Of a DNA stretch of 64,000 nt, positions 19,661 through 32,655 are shown one piece after another; within the stretch, counting starts at the first letter, position 1, and each line of letters begins with the position of its first letter. This stretch comes from Paucisalibacillus algeriensis. Lineage in GTDB: Bacteria; Bacillota; Bacilli; Bacillales; Amphibacillaceae. The stretch covers positions 186,001 to 250,000 of the forward strand of contig NZ_CBYO010000011.1 in NCBI RefSeq assembly GCF_000577245.1, read 5' to 3'. The notes under the pieces are model-generated. The model was given only the letters and a program-made list of their open reading frames with translations, was not told the DNA's origin and did not search any database. The translations under genes were made by a program, and so were the position numbers.

Positions 19661-19699
19661 TCGCCCCTGTACTGGAAGTAAAAGCGGAGTGTATTTCCG
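19661..19699 (+). repeat. Copy B of a diverged intergenic repeat (pairs with 1484-1522)
   Basis: The rqcH-lysR spacer (19618-19798) contains, in order: a hairpin AGTGTC-N7-GACACT right after the rqcH stop (19620-19638), this 39-base segment matching 1484-1522 at 25/39 positions, and a terminator. Arms GGAA and TTCC within it can pair. Like copy A it lies downstream of a plus-strand gene in a convergent spacer. Confidence 0.5.
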
Positions 19700-19751
19700 T
19701 AGCGGGTACGATGCTCTAACAAAATTCTCAAATCTGTACGCAATCAGCCTA

Positions 19752-19796
19752 AAAAAAGGAATGTTCGATTAATTAGTATCGAACATTCCTTTTTAT
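19752..19796. terminator. Bidirectional terminator between rqcH and lysR-type gene
   Basis: AAAAAGGAATGTTCGAT and ATCGAACATTCCTTTTT form a 17-bp perfect stem with an eight-base loop. A-run on one side and T-run on the other make it functional for both convergent genes. Confidence 0.95.
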
Positions 19797-19798
19797 TA

Positions 19799-20659
19799 TT
19801 ACATAAATGATTTTTCCGTTAACATCTTAATAAACTCATTTACTTGGGGTAATTCAAGTATTCCTTCCTGATACGAAACCCATGTATAACGTGTTACAGG
19901 CTTACCATCAAGTTCTAGCGCAACATGTGGAAATTCATCCATCATGGAGTCCGAAACACTTTTCGGAAGAACAGCCATTCCAATCCCTTGTTTCATGAAC
20001 TGTTTACATGTTTCAATCTGATCCACTGTCATGGTACGGAGTGGCTTAATCTGATGTTGATGGTGATAAAGCCAGTTATCGACAAGTTCATGCATACTGT
20101 CATCACTTTTAAAGGAGATTAGTGGACGTTCCTTAATAGATTCTTTAGGAAACGACTCTGTATCAAAAATATATAATGGATCATCAAATAATCGAATACT
20201 TGTACTCTCTTTAAGCTTTTCCCCACGAATAATACATACATGATAGTCCTTATGATTTCGTTTGATGTCCTCACTAATTCCAGTTACTAAATCAATAGTT
20301 ACTTTGGGGAACATGGTTGTGTATTCCCCTAGTATTTTTGGTAGAAAACGCTGGCTAATTAACGATGAACAAGCAATAGAGAGTGTTCCTTGTACTTCAA
20401 GACTCGATTTTGAAAGCTTATTTTTTAGTACCTGTTCTTTGTCGATAACCTGTTTGGCATGACTCAGAATAATTTCCCCACTGGGAGTTAACACAAGACT
20501 TTTGGGGGTTCTAATAAAAATTGTTACGCCGAAGTATTCTTCTATATACTTAAGACGCTGCGTCACAGCAGGTTGGGATATCAATATAGCCTTTGCCGTT
20601 CCTCGTATCGTTCCAATCTCATTCAGTTTAAGTAGTAGTTCGTAATCCTCAATTTTCAT
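19799..20659 (-). CDS. LysR-family transcriptional regulator
   Basis: A 286-residue LysR-type regulator. The N-terminal winged helix-turn-helix (about 1-65) contains GTIRGTAKAILISQPAVTQRLKYIE and the following wing RTPKSLVLTPSG. The rest is the inducer-binding domain (from about 90, GTLSIACSSLISQRFLPKIL), with the second-lobe motif EQMKQGIGMAVLP-like sequence around 235. The effector and targets cannot be named from sequence. It follows pyrE on the same strand, where B. subtilis has the cysH operon. No terminator is visible between pyrE and this gene, and two TATAAT boxes (20690-20695, 20703-20708) suggest its own promoter. The palindrome GTTAGCTAAC (20661-20670) overlaps its ribosome binding site region. 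Confidence 0.88.
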   Translation of the reverse strand: MKIEDYELLLKLNEIGTIRGTAKAILISQPAVTQRLKYIEEYFGVTIFIRTPKSLVLTPSGEIILSHAKQVIDKEQVLKNKLSKSSLEVQGTLSIACSSLISQRFLPKILGEYTTMFPKVTIDLVTGISEDIKRNHKDYHVCIIRGEKLKESTSIRLFDDPLYIFDTESFPKESIKERPLISFKSDDSMHELVDNWLYHHQHQIKPLRTMTVDQIETCKQFMKQGIGMAVLPKSVSDSMMDEFPHVALELDGKPVTRYTWVSYQEGILELPQVNEFIKMLTEKSFM

Positions 20660-20738
20660 TGTTAGCTAACCTCGGATAGATAATTTTTTATTATACAGTT
20701 TCATTATATAGTATAACTCTACTTATTACATTATGAAT

Positions 20739-21349
20739 TTATGATCCAATAGAGTTGCGCCATTCTAATAGTACTTCTTTTTCCTCTTCACATAGCTTCC
20801 CGTCTTCTACTAAAGCTTGAATTAGCTCATCATAGTTTGTAAGACTTTTATATTGAACATCTGCTGCTTCAAAGTTAGTTTGTGCTTTTTTCAATCCATA
20901 TGTAAAGATAGACATGACTTCAAGTACTTCTGCGTCAGCATTTCTAAGAGCATCTACTACTTCTAGTGAAGAACCACCTGTTGAAATTAAATCCTCAATC
21001 ACAAGTATCTTTTTCCCCTTAACACTGTCCCCTTCAATTTGATTACCTTTCCCATGACCTTTTGGCTTGGAACGAACGTAAACCATTGGAAGATTTAATC
21101 GATCTGCTAACCATGCTGCATGAGGAATCCCAGCAGTTGCACAACCGGCAATTACATCTGGTTTTACCTCCATATGACTAACCATTTCTACAAAAGCATT
21201 GGCAATAAATTGACGCACCTCAGGATACGACATGGTGATACGATTATCACAATAGATTGGTGACTTTATTCCAGAAGCCCATGTAAAGTACTCATTCGGA
21301 TTTATTTGCACAGCCTTGATTCTTAATAGGTCTCTTGCCAGTTCTTGAC

Positions 21350-21359
<10 letters not shown>
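20739..21359 (-). CDS. pyrE: Orotate phosphoribosyltransferase
   Basis: A 206-residue enzyme that joins orotate to PRPP, giving orotidine 5'-phosphate. The PRPP-binding motif ILVIEDLISTGGSSLEVV is around residue 115-132 and the RSKPKGHGKG loop lies just before. I take the ATG at 21357-21359, with GGGAGGA seven bases upstream; an earlier in-frame start at 21374 would precede that site. The gene overlaps pyrF by ten bases and is last of the pyr operon. No terminator was found before the LysR gene. Confidence 0.96.
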
Positions 21360-23722
<2,363 letters not shown>

Positions 23723-23726
<4 letters not shown>

Positions 23727-26700
23727 GATAAAACAGCCTCTTTTGTTTGTACTGGGTAGGCAGAAAATGTTGTTGAATCAATGACATTCAGAATTGCGTT
23801 TGCTGTATCTAAGTTTGTTAGACAAGGTATTCCTCGTTCTACAGATACCCTTCGAATCATAAATCCGTCAGAACGTGGCTTTTTCCCTGAAGTTATCGTG
23901 TTAACGACAAATTGAACTTTCCCTTGCTCAATGATGGATAGGACGTTAGGTTCTTTTGCCCCCACTTTTGCAACTTCGACAACTGGAAGATTGGCACCTC
24001 TTAAAAACGATGAAGTACCAGCAGTTGCATAAATCTGGAATCCTAATTGATGGAATCGCTCAGCAACCTCTAGCATTTCAAGCTTATCTTTGTCCGATAC
24101 CGTAATTAATACTGCCCCTTCACTTGGAACTGAGATACCTGCCGCAAGCAATCCTTTATACAATGCTTTTTCCATTGTTTTATCATAACCAATGGCTTCA
24201 CCTGTTGATTTCATTTCAGGCCCCAGAATGGTGTCTACACTTCGTAACTTTTCAAAAGAAAATACCGGAATTTTAACAGATACTAAATTAGATTCCGGCA
24301 GAATACCAGATTGATAGCCTAATTTACTAAGGCTTTCCCCTAGAATACATCTTGTTGCTAAATTTGCCATCGTAACACCAGTAATTTTACTTAAGAATGG
24401 TATAGTTCTACTCGCTCTTGGATTTACCTCCAACACATAAACATCCTCTTCACGAATAATAAATTGGATATTTACTAAGCCTTTTACGCGTAGAGCTTTT
24501 GCTATCTTTAACGTTGCTTCGAAGCATTTTTCTTTTACTGTTTCCGATAGTCTTTGTGGTGGATATACTGCAATGGAATCACCGGAATGGACTCCAGAGC
24601 GCTCTATATGTTCCATGATTCCTGGTACAATTGTAGTTTCTCCATCACTGATGGCATCAACTTCTACTTCAATTCCTGTAATATATTTATCTATTAAAAT
24701 TGGATGACAGTCCGTAATATGCCCTGTCTTTTCCAAGTAAGCTTCTAGTTCTTCTGTATTGTAAACGATCTCCATACGGCTTCCCCCAATTACATAAGAA
24801 GGACGAACCAATACTGGATATCCAATAGATTCAGCTACTTCAATTGCATGATCCATATGCTTAACTGCTTTTCCTTGTGGTCGTAATAACTTAAGTTCAT
24901 CCAATAAAACCTCAAACTTATCTCTATCCTCAGCGGCATCAATGGCTTCAAGGTCTGTTCCTAGAATGGTAACACCTCGTCTTGTAAGTCCTTCTGCCAA
25001 GTTTATAGCAGTTTGACCACCAAATTGGACAATAACACCTTCTGGCTTTTCAAGATTAATAACATGCATAACATCTTCCAAAGTTAGCGGTTCAAAATAT
25101 AACTTATCTGAAATACTAAAGTCTGTTGAAACTGTCTCAGGATTATTATTCATAATGATTGCTTCATAACCCATTTCTTTAATCGCTAATACAGAATGGA
25201 CAGTTGCATAATCAAACTCAATTCCTTGCCCGATACGAATTGGTCCAGAACCTAGAACCAGTACCTTACGATTTGTTGAAGAAATTGATTCATTCTCTTC
25301 TTCATAGGTGCTATAAAAATATGGTGTTTGTGACTCAAATTCCGCTGCGCATGTATCAACCATTTTGTATATAGGAATGATATTTTCTTTCATACGAAAT
25401 TGATAAAGTTCATCTACAGTTGTTTCCCATAGTCTCGCAATATGATTATCTGAAAAACCTTTTTCTTTTGCTTCTTGCAAAACTACTTTCGAGTATTGAT
25501 TAGAACTAATTTTGTTCTCAAACGCTACAAGTTCTTCAATTTTCTTTAGGAAGAATGGGTCAATTTTTGTTAGAGTAAAGATTTCTTTTAATGTAATGCC
25601 CCGACGGAAAGCTTCAGCTAAAACGAAAATTCGTTCATCATCTGCTTTTTGTAATCTATATTTCAGATCCTCAATAGATGCAAATGTTAAACTTGCTAAG
25701 CCTAGCTCTTCCGTTCCATTATCCATAGATCGAATTCCTTTTAACAACGACTCCTCAAAGTTTCTACCGATCGACATTATCTCCCCTGTTGCTTTCATTT
25801 GTGTACCGAGTTTACGGTCACCGGTCACAAATTTATCAAATGGAAAACGTGGAATTTTTGTCACCACGTAGTCGAGTGCTGGTTCAAATAAAGCAAATGT
25901 AGTTCCCGTAATTGGGTTTTTAATTTCATCTAATGTTAGTCCAACAGCAATTTTTGCTGCCATTTTGGCGATTGGGTAACCAGTTGCTTTTGATGCAAGC
26001 GCAGATGATCGACTAACACGTGGATTTACTTCAATTACATAATAATTAAAGCTGTTTGGGTCTAATGCTAATTGAACATTACATCCACCCTCTATTTTTA
26101 AAGCACGGATTATTTTTAGTGATGCATTTCTAAGAAGCTGGTATTCTCTATCACTTAAAGTTTGTGAAGGTGCCACTACGATTGAATCACCCGTATGGAT
26201 ACCGACAGGGTCAATATTTTCCATATTACATACAACAATAGCTTGGTCATTTTTATCACGCATAACTTCATATTCAATTTCTTTAAAACCAGCAATATTT
26301 CTCTCTATTAAGCACTGATGAACCGGAGACAATGCCAATCCATTACGAGTTATTTCACGTAAGTCACTCTCGTCGTAGCACATACCACCACCGGTTCCCC
26401 CTAATGTGTAGGCAGGTCGAACAATAAGTGGAAAACCTATTTTCTCTGCAAAATCAACTGCGTCTTCAACCGTATTAACAATTCTACTTTCCGGAACTGG
26501 TTCACCTAAGACAACCATTAGTTCACGAAATTTTTCACGATCTTCAGCTTTTTCAATTGCCTCTAATGAAGTTCCTAAAAGTTTGACATTGTATTGTTCA
26601 AGAATTCCCGTTTTATCTAGTGCAACAGCTAAGTTCAAACCAGTTTGACCACCTAATGTTGGAAGTAATGCGTCTGGCTGCTCTTTTCGGATAATTTTGG

Positions 26701-26923
26701 TTAAAAATTCAACAGTTAACGGCTCCATATAGACCTTATCTGCAACCGTTTGATCTGTCATAATGGTTGCTGGGTTGGAGTTAGCAAGAATCACCGTGTA
26801 TCCTTCTTCACGTAATGCTTGGCAAGCTTGAGTACCTGAATAGTCGAATTCTGCTGCTTGACCAATTACAATTGGGCCTGAGCCAATTACTAAGATTTTC
26901 TTGATGTCTGTATTTTTAGGCAT
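23723..26923 (-). CDS. carB: Carbamoyl-phosphate synthase large chain (pyrimidine-type)
   Basis: A 1066-residue duplicated ATP-grasp synthetase. Each half opens with a nucleotide-binding motif ([22 protein letters not shown] near 8 and [21 protein letters not shown] near 550) and carries an ATP-grasp core ([19 protein letters not shown] and [18 protein letters not shown]). The last ~130 residues form the allosteric domain. Together with CarA it makes carbamoyl phosphate from glutamine, bicarbonate and ATP. Its position in the pyr operon marks it as the pyrimidine-repressed (PyrAB) synthase. Overlaps carA by 8 bases. Confidence 0.98.
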
Positions 26924-28016
26924 AAACTTCTTCCTCCCATTTCGCTATATGATTATCAATTAAGGTTAAGAAATCATCAAATAGATAATTAGAATCTTCT
27001 GGTCCTGGTGAGCTTTCTGGATGATATTGAACCGAAAAAGCAGGATATACTTTATGCTTAATTCCCTCAACAGAGTTATCGTTTAAGGCAATTTGAGTTA
27101 AAAGTAAATCAGTATTTTTTAATGATGACATCTTTACTGCATACCCGTGATTTTGTGAGGTTAAGAAAGACTTTTCATTCACCAAATCTTTAATCGGATG
27201 ATTTCCACCACGATGACCAAATTTCATCTTCTCTGTCTCAGCACCACAAGCTAAAGCTAATAGTTGGTGACCAAGGCATATTCCAAATATTGGAATGGTT
27301 GGCACAACTTTTCGAATCATCTCAATTGCCTCTGGTACATCTTGCGGATCTCCTGGCCCGTTTGTTAACATGATACCATCTGGCTTCAATCGTAAAATAT
27401 TCTCAGCTGGATAATTGTATGGAACCACTGTAACATGACAGTTTCGTTTCGTTAATTCTCTTAAAATACCATGCTTCATACCAAAGTCTACAAGAACGAT
27501 ACGGTGCCCACGTCCTGGAACAATATATGGTTTTGTGGTTGAAGTTTGTTTAACTTGATCATGAGAAACTGGAGTAGCTGCTAACTTGTTTAATAGCTCT
27601 TCCTCGGGAAACTCAACATTTGCAATATAGCCTCTCATTGTCCCAGTTTTACGAATTACTTTCGTAAGTTTTCTAGTATCAATTCCAGCTAATCCAGGAA
27701 TATCGTGTGCTTTTAGAAAGCTATCTATACTTTCATCACTTCTAAAGTTAGAGGGATACTCACAATATTCCTTTACAATTAATCCATTAATAAATGGTGC
27801 TACTGTTTCAAAATCATCACGGTTAATGCCATAGTTTCCAATTAACGGATAGGTTAACGTTACAATTTGTCCACAGTATGAGGGATCAGAAATGATTTCC
27901 TGATAACCTGTCATACCAGTATTGAAAACTACCTCACCACTTATTTCATTATCACTTCCAAAGCCCTTTCCAATAAAAACAGTTCCATCTTCTAACACTA
28001 ATTTTCTATTAAGCAT
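26916..28016 (-). CDS. carA: Carbamoyl-phosphate synthase small chain (glutaminase subunit)
   Basis: A 366-residue class I glutamine amidotransferase subunit that delivers ammonia to CarB. The N-terminal domain starts [15 protein letters not shown]; the C-terminal domain holds [12 protein letters not shown], the nucleophile elbow [14 protein letters not shown] (Cys) and the HPESSPGP histidine-glutamate pair. I use the ATG at 28014-28016 with GAGGATA upstream; it overlaps the pyrC stop by 8 bases. A longer frame back to 28049 has no ribosome binding site. Confidence 0.97.
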   Translation of the reverse strand: MLNRKLVLEDGTVFIGKGFGSDNEISGEVVFNTGMTGYQEIISDPSYCGQIVTLTYPLIGNYGINRDDFETVAPFINGLIVKEYCEYPSNFRSDESIDSFLKAHDIPGLAGIDTRKLTKVIRKTGTMRGYIANVEFPEEELLNKLAATPVSHDQVKQTSTTKPYIVPGRGHRIVLVDFGMKHGILRELTKRNCHVTVVPYNYPAENILRLKPDGIMLTNGPGDPQDVPEAIEMIRKVVPTIPIFGICLGHQLLALACGAETEKMKFGHRGGNHPIKDLVNEKSFLTSQNHGYAVKMSSLKNTDLLLTQIALNDNSVEGIKHKVYPAFSVQYHPESSPGPEDSNYLFDDFLTLIDNHIAKWEEEVYA

Positions 28017-29295
28017 TTTTATCCTCCTCGTAGACAATCTCTCCTTCATAAATGGTAAGTATCGGAACCCCTGTTACATTCCAATTATGAAATGGTGTAT
28101 TTTTACCTTTTGAATATAAGGTATATTTATCAATTATTGTTTCTGCTTCAAGGTTTATTAAAGTTAAATCAGCTATTTCTCCTTCGGCTAATTTTCCATA
28201 AGGTAAATCAAAAACAGTTGCTGGTTTAATAGTTAGCCAATCTACTAACTGCTTTAATGAAATTTCTCCAGTATTCACAAGGTTGGTATAAAGTAAAGGA
28301 AAGGCTGTTTCTAAACCAACTATTCCAAATGGAGCCTTTAAAAACCCCTGAGCTTTTTCGTCTTCACTGTGTGGAGCATGATCAGTTGCTATAAAATCAA
28401 TGGTTCCATCTATTAACCCATCCATTAAAGCTTGTTGATCTGCCTTACTTCTAAGCGGCGGATTCATTTTATAATTTGCATCATCTCGAAGAACCATTTC
28501 TTCGTTTAATAATAAATGATGTGGAGTTACTTCAGCAGTAACTTTAATCCCAGCTTTTTTAGCATCCCGAATGACTCTTACTGACTCCTTTGTACTAACA
28601 TGACAAACATGGTAATGACAGCCAGCAGCCTCAGCTAATAATACATCTCTTGCAATTTGTACAGATTCACTTAATGAAGGGATTCCAGGTAGGTTTAAAC
28701 GGTTGCTCACATCTCCATCATGAACAACACCTCCATAAACGATTGAATTGTCCTCGCAATGCGCAACAATGGCTTTGTTATTTTCTGCTGCTTTTCTCAT
28801 CGCTCGAAGCATGGCATCAGCTGTTTGAATGCCAACACCGTCATCAGTAAAAGCAAAAATGTTTAACTTGGATAAACTTTCAATATCAGTCAATTCTTCT
28901 CCTTTTAATCCTTTTGTAATGGATGCATAAGGAAGTACACGAACAGTAGCATCTTGTTCAATTTTATCTAGTAAGCTATTAATTGTTTCTTCACAATCAG
29001 GAACTGGATTCGTATTCGGCATCGAGCATACAGTTGTAAAGCCACCTCTCGCAGCTGCTTTTGTTCCTGTTTTAATAGTTTCCTTGTGCTCGCCACCTGG
29101 TTCACGTAAATGTATATGTACATCGATGAATCCTGGTGTTAGAAGATTACCTTCGCAGTCAATCGTTCTGTCTAATTCCTCTATCTCAATTGAGGCATTT
29201 ATCTCTTTAACTTTACCTTCATCAACTAAAACGTCACAGCTTTCTAACTCACCATTTTCTAACAATCGTTTAGCATTCCTTAATAAGATTTTCAT
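28009..29295 (-). CDS. pyrC: Dihydroorotase
   Basis: A 428-residue type I dihydroorotase of the amidohydrolase superfamily, cyclising carbamoyl aspartate. The zinc-binding HxH is in GFIDVHIHLREPGGEHKE (about 55-72); later metal ligands lie in HVCHVS and FIATDHAPHSEDEK. Length is typical for the Bacillus class. It overlaps pyrB upstream by 26 bases and carA downstream by 8, so tight coupling is likely. Confidence 0.97.
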   Translation of the reverse strand: MKILLRNAKRLLENGELESCDVLVDEGKVKEINASIEIEELDRTIDCEGNLLTPGFIDVHIHLREPGGEHKETIKTGTKAAARGGFTTVCSMPNTNPVPDCEETINSLLDKIEQDATVRVLPYASITKGLKGEELTDIESLSKLNIFAFTDDGVGIQTADAMLRAMRKAAENNKAIVAHCEDNSIVYGGVVHDGDVSNRLNLPGIPSLSESVQIARDVLLAEAAGCHYHVCHVSTKESVRVIRDAKKAGIKVTAEVTPHHLLLNEEMVLRDDANYKMNPPLRSKADQQALMDGLIDGTIDFIATDHAPHSEDEKAQGFLKAPFGIVGLETAFPLLYTNLVNTGEISLKQLVDWLTIKPATVFDLPYGKLAEGEIADLTLINLEAETIIDKYTLYSKGKNTPFHNWNVTGVPILTIYEGEIVYEEDKNA

Positions 29296-30175
29296 CTATA
29301 ATCCCCCATTCTTTTAATACATGTGTTAAGATTGCCATTCTAATGTAAACGCCATTCGTCATTTGTTTGAAAATTCTTGAACGGCTACACTCGACTAAAT
29401 CTCCATCTATTTCCACACCGCGATTAATTGGTGCTGGGTGTAATATAATCGCATGTTGTTGCATCTTACTCTCTCTTTCTTTTGTTAAGCCATATTGTGT
29501 AAGGTAACTGGAGGTTTCAAGTTTTTCTTCATGTCTTTCGTGCTGGATTCTTAATAGCATGAGAACATCACAATATTGAATTGCTTCATCAAGGCTTACA
29601 TATGGGTAATCGAGTGATTCATCTTCATAACCAGGTGCGGCACTTAAGAATACATTCACACCAAGCCTTTTAAGTGCATGTGCATTAGATTTAGCTACCC
29701 GGCTATGTTTGATGTCACCAACGATAACTACATTCAAATCTTTAAATCTACCAAATTCCTCATAGATGGTGAGAAGGTCTAACATACATTGTGTTGGATG
29801 TTCTGCCTTTCCAGCCCCTGCATTGATGATTGGAATATTAATCTTCGGTTCTAATTCTGTAATCCAATTGTCTGATTCGTGTCGTATTATAGCTACATTT
29901 GCACCAATGGATTCAAAGGTTTTAACTGTATCGTAAAGAGATTCACCTTTTTGTAAGCTTGATGCTTCTGCATGGAAGTTTAGTACTTCTAAACCTAGTT
30001 TTCTTTCAGCAATAGTAAAGCTCATTTTTGTTCTTGTGCTAGGTTCAAAAAATAAGTTTGCTGCGAATAGTTGACTTGAAATTTTATGGTTTGTTGTTTT
30101 GTATTTTCCTGCGTTTTCTAATAGCTCTAGAATTTGTTCGTTGGTTAATTGATTGATTGAGATAAAGTGGTTCAT
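29270..30175 (-). CDS. pyrB: Aspartate carbamoyltransferase catalytic chain
   Basis: A 301-residue enzyme that condenses carbamoyl phosphate with aspartate. Motifs: FFEPSTRTKMSF (carbamoyl phosphate site, about 44-55), HPTQCMLDLLTIYE (about 130-143), and LHPAPINRGVE near the end. I chose the ATG at 30173-30175 because CAGGAG is eight bases upstream; the earlier in-frame GTG touches that site. First enzyme gene after pyrR; preceded by the second PyrR attenuator. No regulatory pyrI chain is present, as in other Firmicutes. Confidence 0.97.
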   Translation of the reverse strand: MNHFISINQLTNEQILELLENAGKYKTTNHKISSQLFAANLFFEPSTRTKMSFTIAERKLGLEVLNFHAEASSLQKGESLYDTVKTFESIGANVAIIRHESDNWITELEPKINIPIINAGAGKAEHPTQCMLDLLTIYEEFGRFKDLNVVIVGDIKHSRVAKSNAHALKRLGVNVFLSAAPGYEDESLDYPYVSLDEAIQYCDVLMLLRIQHERHEEKLETSSYLTQYGLTKERESKMQQHAIILHPAPINRGVEIDGDLVECSRSRIFKQMTNGVYIRMAILTHVLKEWGIIDENLIKEC

Positions 30176-30273
30176 GAATGACACTCCTGTCCGGAAGAAA
30201 TGTTGTATCCCGCGTTCTTATAAATTCCTTATTCACACAAACTAGATATTTTTTAAAGAGTTAATAAGTCAAT

Positions 30274-30380
30274 AAAAAAACCTCTTTGCAATTTTGGTCG
30301 CAAAGAGGTACACGTGCAAGAAATCTTTGTGCACGTAACGTGAGCGACCTTGTAAACCTCTCTGGATTTAATTAAAGGTC
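30274..30380 (-). promoter_or_regulatory. PyrR-responsive attenuator between pyrR and pyrB
   Basis: Three parts are visible on the minus strand. The PyrR-binding loop AATCCAGAGAGGTT (30368-30355) exactly fits the consensus ARUCCNGNGAGGYU. An antiterminator can form between GGTCGC and GCGACC enclosing ACGTGCA/TGCACGT. A terminator CCTCTTTGC / GCAAAGAGG followed by seven T (30274-30309) competes with it. With UMP, PyrR should bind the loop and favour termination before pyrB. The element starts within ten bases of the pyrR stop. Confidence 0.95.
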
Positions 30381-30386
30381 TATATC

Positions 30387-31055
<669 letters not shown>

Positions 31056-31064
31056 ATTTGCTTT

Positions 31065-31093
31065 ATTATTTCAGAATTAATAGGTTTTGTCAA
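31065..31093 (-). promoter_or_regulatory. Sigma-A promoter of the pyr operon
   Basis: TTGACA (31093-31088) and AATAAT (31070-31065) are spaced by 17 bases on the minus strand. The -35 overlaps the rluD stop codon, and transcription would start just before the first attenuator. Confidence 0.85.
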
Positions 31094-31998
31094 TACATTT
31101 GTTCCAGGGTTTCCAAGAGCTTTTGGAAGTAATTTGGCGCTTCCACTTCAAATCGAAGCCACTCTCCTGTTACAGGATGTGTAAATCCTAAAACTTTTGC
31201 ATGTAGAGCTTGGCCTTTCGTATCTAATGTTTTACGAGGACCATATTTGGGGTCGCCAACTAGCGGGAATCCGATATAACGCATATGAACACGGATCTGA
31301 TGTGTTCTTCCAGTCTCTAATTGACATTCAATATGTGTAAATTCATTAAAACGATGCAATACGTGAAAACGGGTTAAAGCTGGCTTCCCATTTTCAACGA
31401 TTCCCATTCTTTGTCTATCTTTAAGGTCTCTTCCTATCGGTGCATCAACCATACCAGTATCATGATTTATAACACCATGAACAACCGCTTCATATTTTCT
31501 TTCAACATCTTTGTTAGATAATTGTTCAGCAAGACCCGTATGAGCCCTATCACTCTTTGCTACAACTAAAAGACCACTCGTGTCTTTATCAATACGATGT
31601 ACTATCCCAGGTCGTTCCACTCCATTGATTCCCGATAAATCATCGCAATGATATAAAAGTGCATTTACAAGAGTACCAGACTGATGCCCTGCAGATGGAT
31701 GAACTACCATTCCTTTTGGCTTATTCACTACTAATAAATCTTTATCTTCGTATACAATTTCTAAAGGGATATTTTCTGGTTCAATATCTAAGGATTCAAT
31801 CTCAGGCACTGTCCATGTAATAACGTCGCCTACCTGACATTTATAATTGGCCTTGATTATCTCATTATTGACTTTAACAAGCCCTTTTGTTATCCAACCT
31901 TGAATCTGTGAACGGGATTGTTCAGGATTTATGTCGGCTAATAATTTATCAATCCGCAGTTTATTTTCATTTTCCGTTACAACGTGTTGTAAGCTCAT
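31090..31998 (-). CDS. rluD: 23S rRNA pseudouridine synthase, RluD family (YlyB)
   Basis: A 302-residue RluA/RluD-family pseudouridine synthase. An N-terminal S4 RNA-binding domain (about 14-75) precedes the catalytic domain with the motif HRIDKDTSGLLVVAK (catalytic Asp, around 135-150) and the C-terminal LETGRTHQIRVHM. Predicted target is 23S rRNA helix 69, by family; the exact uridines cannot be read from sequence. It starts one base before the lspA stop region ends, forming the conserved lspA-ylyB pair. Confidence 0.93.
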   Translation of the reverse strand: MSLQHVVTENENKLRIDKLLADINPEQSRSQIQGWITKGLVKVNNEIIKANYKCQVGDVITWTVPEIESLDIEPENIPLEIVYEDKDLLVVNKPKGMVVHPSAGHQSGTLVNALLYHCDDLSGINGVERPGIVHRIDKDTSGLLVVAKSDRAHTGLAEQLSNKDVERKYEAVVHGVINHDTGMVDAPIGRDLKDRQRMGIVENGKPALTRFHVLHRFNEFTHIECQLETGRTHQIRVHMRYIGFPLVGDPKYGPRKTLDTKGQALHAKVLGFTHPVTGEWLRFEVEAPNYFQKLLETLEQMY

Positions 31999-32466
31999 CT
32001 ATGCCTTTCCTTTCTGTTTCTTTTCCTCAAATAATGTTGCAATAATAACTAAAATAACACCAATTGTAAGAGATGAATCGGCTATATTAAAGATTGGGAA
32101 ATCATAGCCAAATATAATAAAATCAAAGAAATCGACAACCTCTTGATGGAATAAACGGTCAATAAAGTTTCCAATTGCTCCACCTAAGATAAGTCCAAGT
32201 GCTAAAGCAAACAACTTATTATCCTTACCATATTTATGTAAATAATAAATAATCCCTATAATTACAATGATGGTAATGATATAAAAGAATCCCATCTTTC
32301 CTTCTAAGATCCCCCATGCAGCACCACTATTACGATGTGATGTTAGATAAAAGAAGTCTTCAATTATTGGTATTTGTTCGTATAATTCCATGTTTTTCAC
32401 TACTAAGTATTTTGTAAACTGATCGATTGCGATAACGATAGCTGCTAAAAGATAATAACGATACAT
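31999..32466 (-). CDS. lspA: Prolipoprotein signal peptidase (signal peptidase II)
   Basis: A 155-residue integral membrane aspartyl protease with four transmembrane helices that cleaves the signal peptide of lipidated prolipoproteins. The catalytic aspartates are in GNFIDRLF (about residue 100) and [11 protein letters not shown] (about 126); the conserved N-terminal IDQFTK and [12 protein letters not shown] motifs are also seen. ATG with GGAGGA upstream. A palindrome AGGATTAAAATCCT-like sequence sits about 40 bases before the start. Terminator of ileS lies upstream, so lspA has its own promoter. Confidence 0.97.
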   Translation of the reverse strand: MYRYYLLAAIVIAIDQFTKYLVVKNMELYEQIPIIEDFFYLTSHRNSGAAWGILEGKMGFFYIITIIVIIGIIYYLHKYGKDNKLFALALGLILGGAIGNFIDRLFHQEVVDFFDFIIFGYDFPIFNIADSSLTIGVILVIIATLFEEKKQKGKA

Positions 32467-32597
32467 TCCATTTTCCTCCGATATAACTACTTCTATACTT
32501 ATAGGTAGGATTAAAATCCTTAGTTTATCTTATACTTTATCAGGCAAAAATTCAATAATTTAAGGGTAGGCAAGAAACACTCTCCAATCTAATAAAC

Positions 32598-32636
32598 AAA
32601 AGGAGTACAAACCACGATGGATTTGTACTCCTTTTT
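32598..32636 (-). terminator. Terminator after ileS
   Basis: AAAGGAGTACAAA pairs perfectly with TTTGTACTCCTTT over a 10-base loop, flanked by A and T runs, about 20 bases past the ileS stop. Confidence 0.93.
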
Positions 32637-32655
32637 AAAAATATATTCATAGCTC

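Noticed and set aside
20661-20670. GTTAGCTAAC palindrome before the LysR gene as an autoregulatory operator
   Set aside because: It is short, lies in the ribosome binding region and does not show the T-N11-A arrangement expected for LysR sites, so I list it only in the gene entry.
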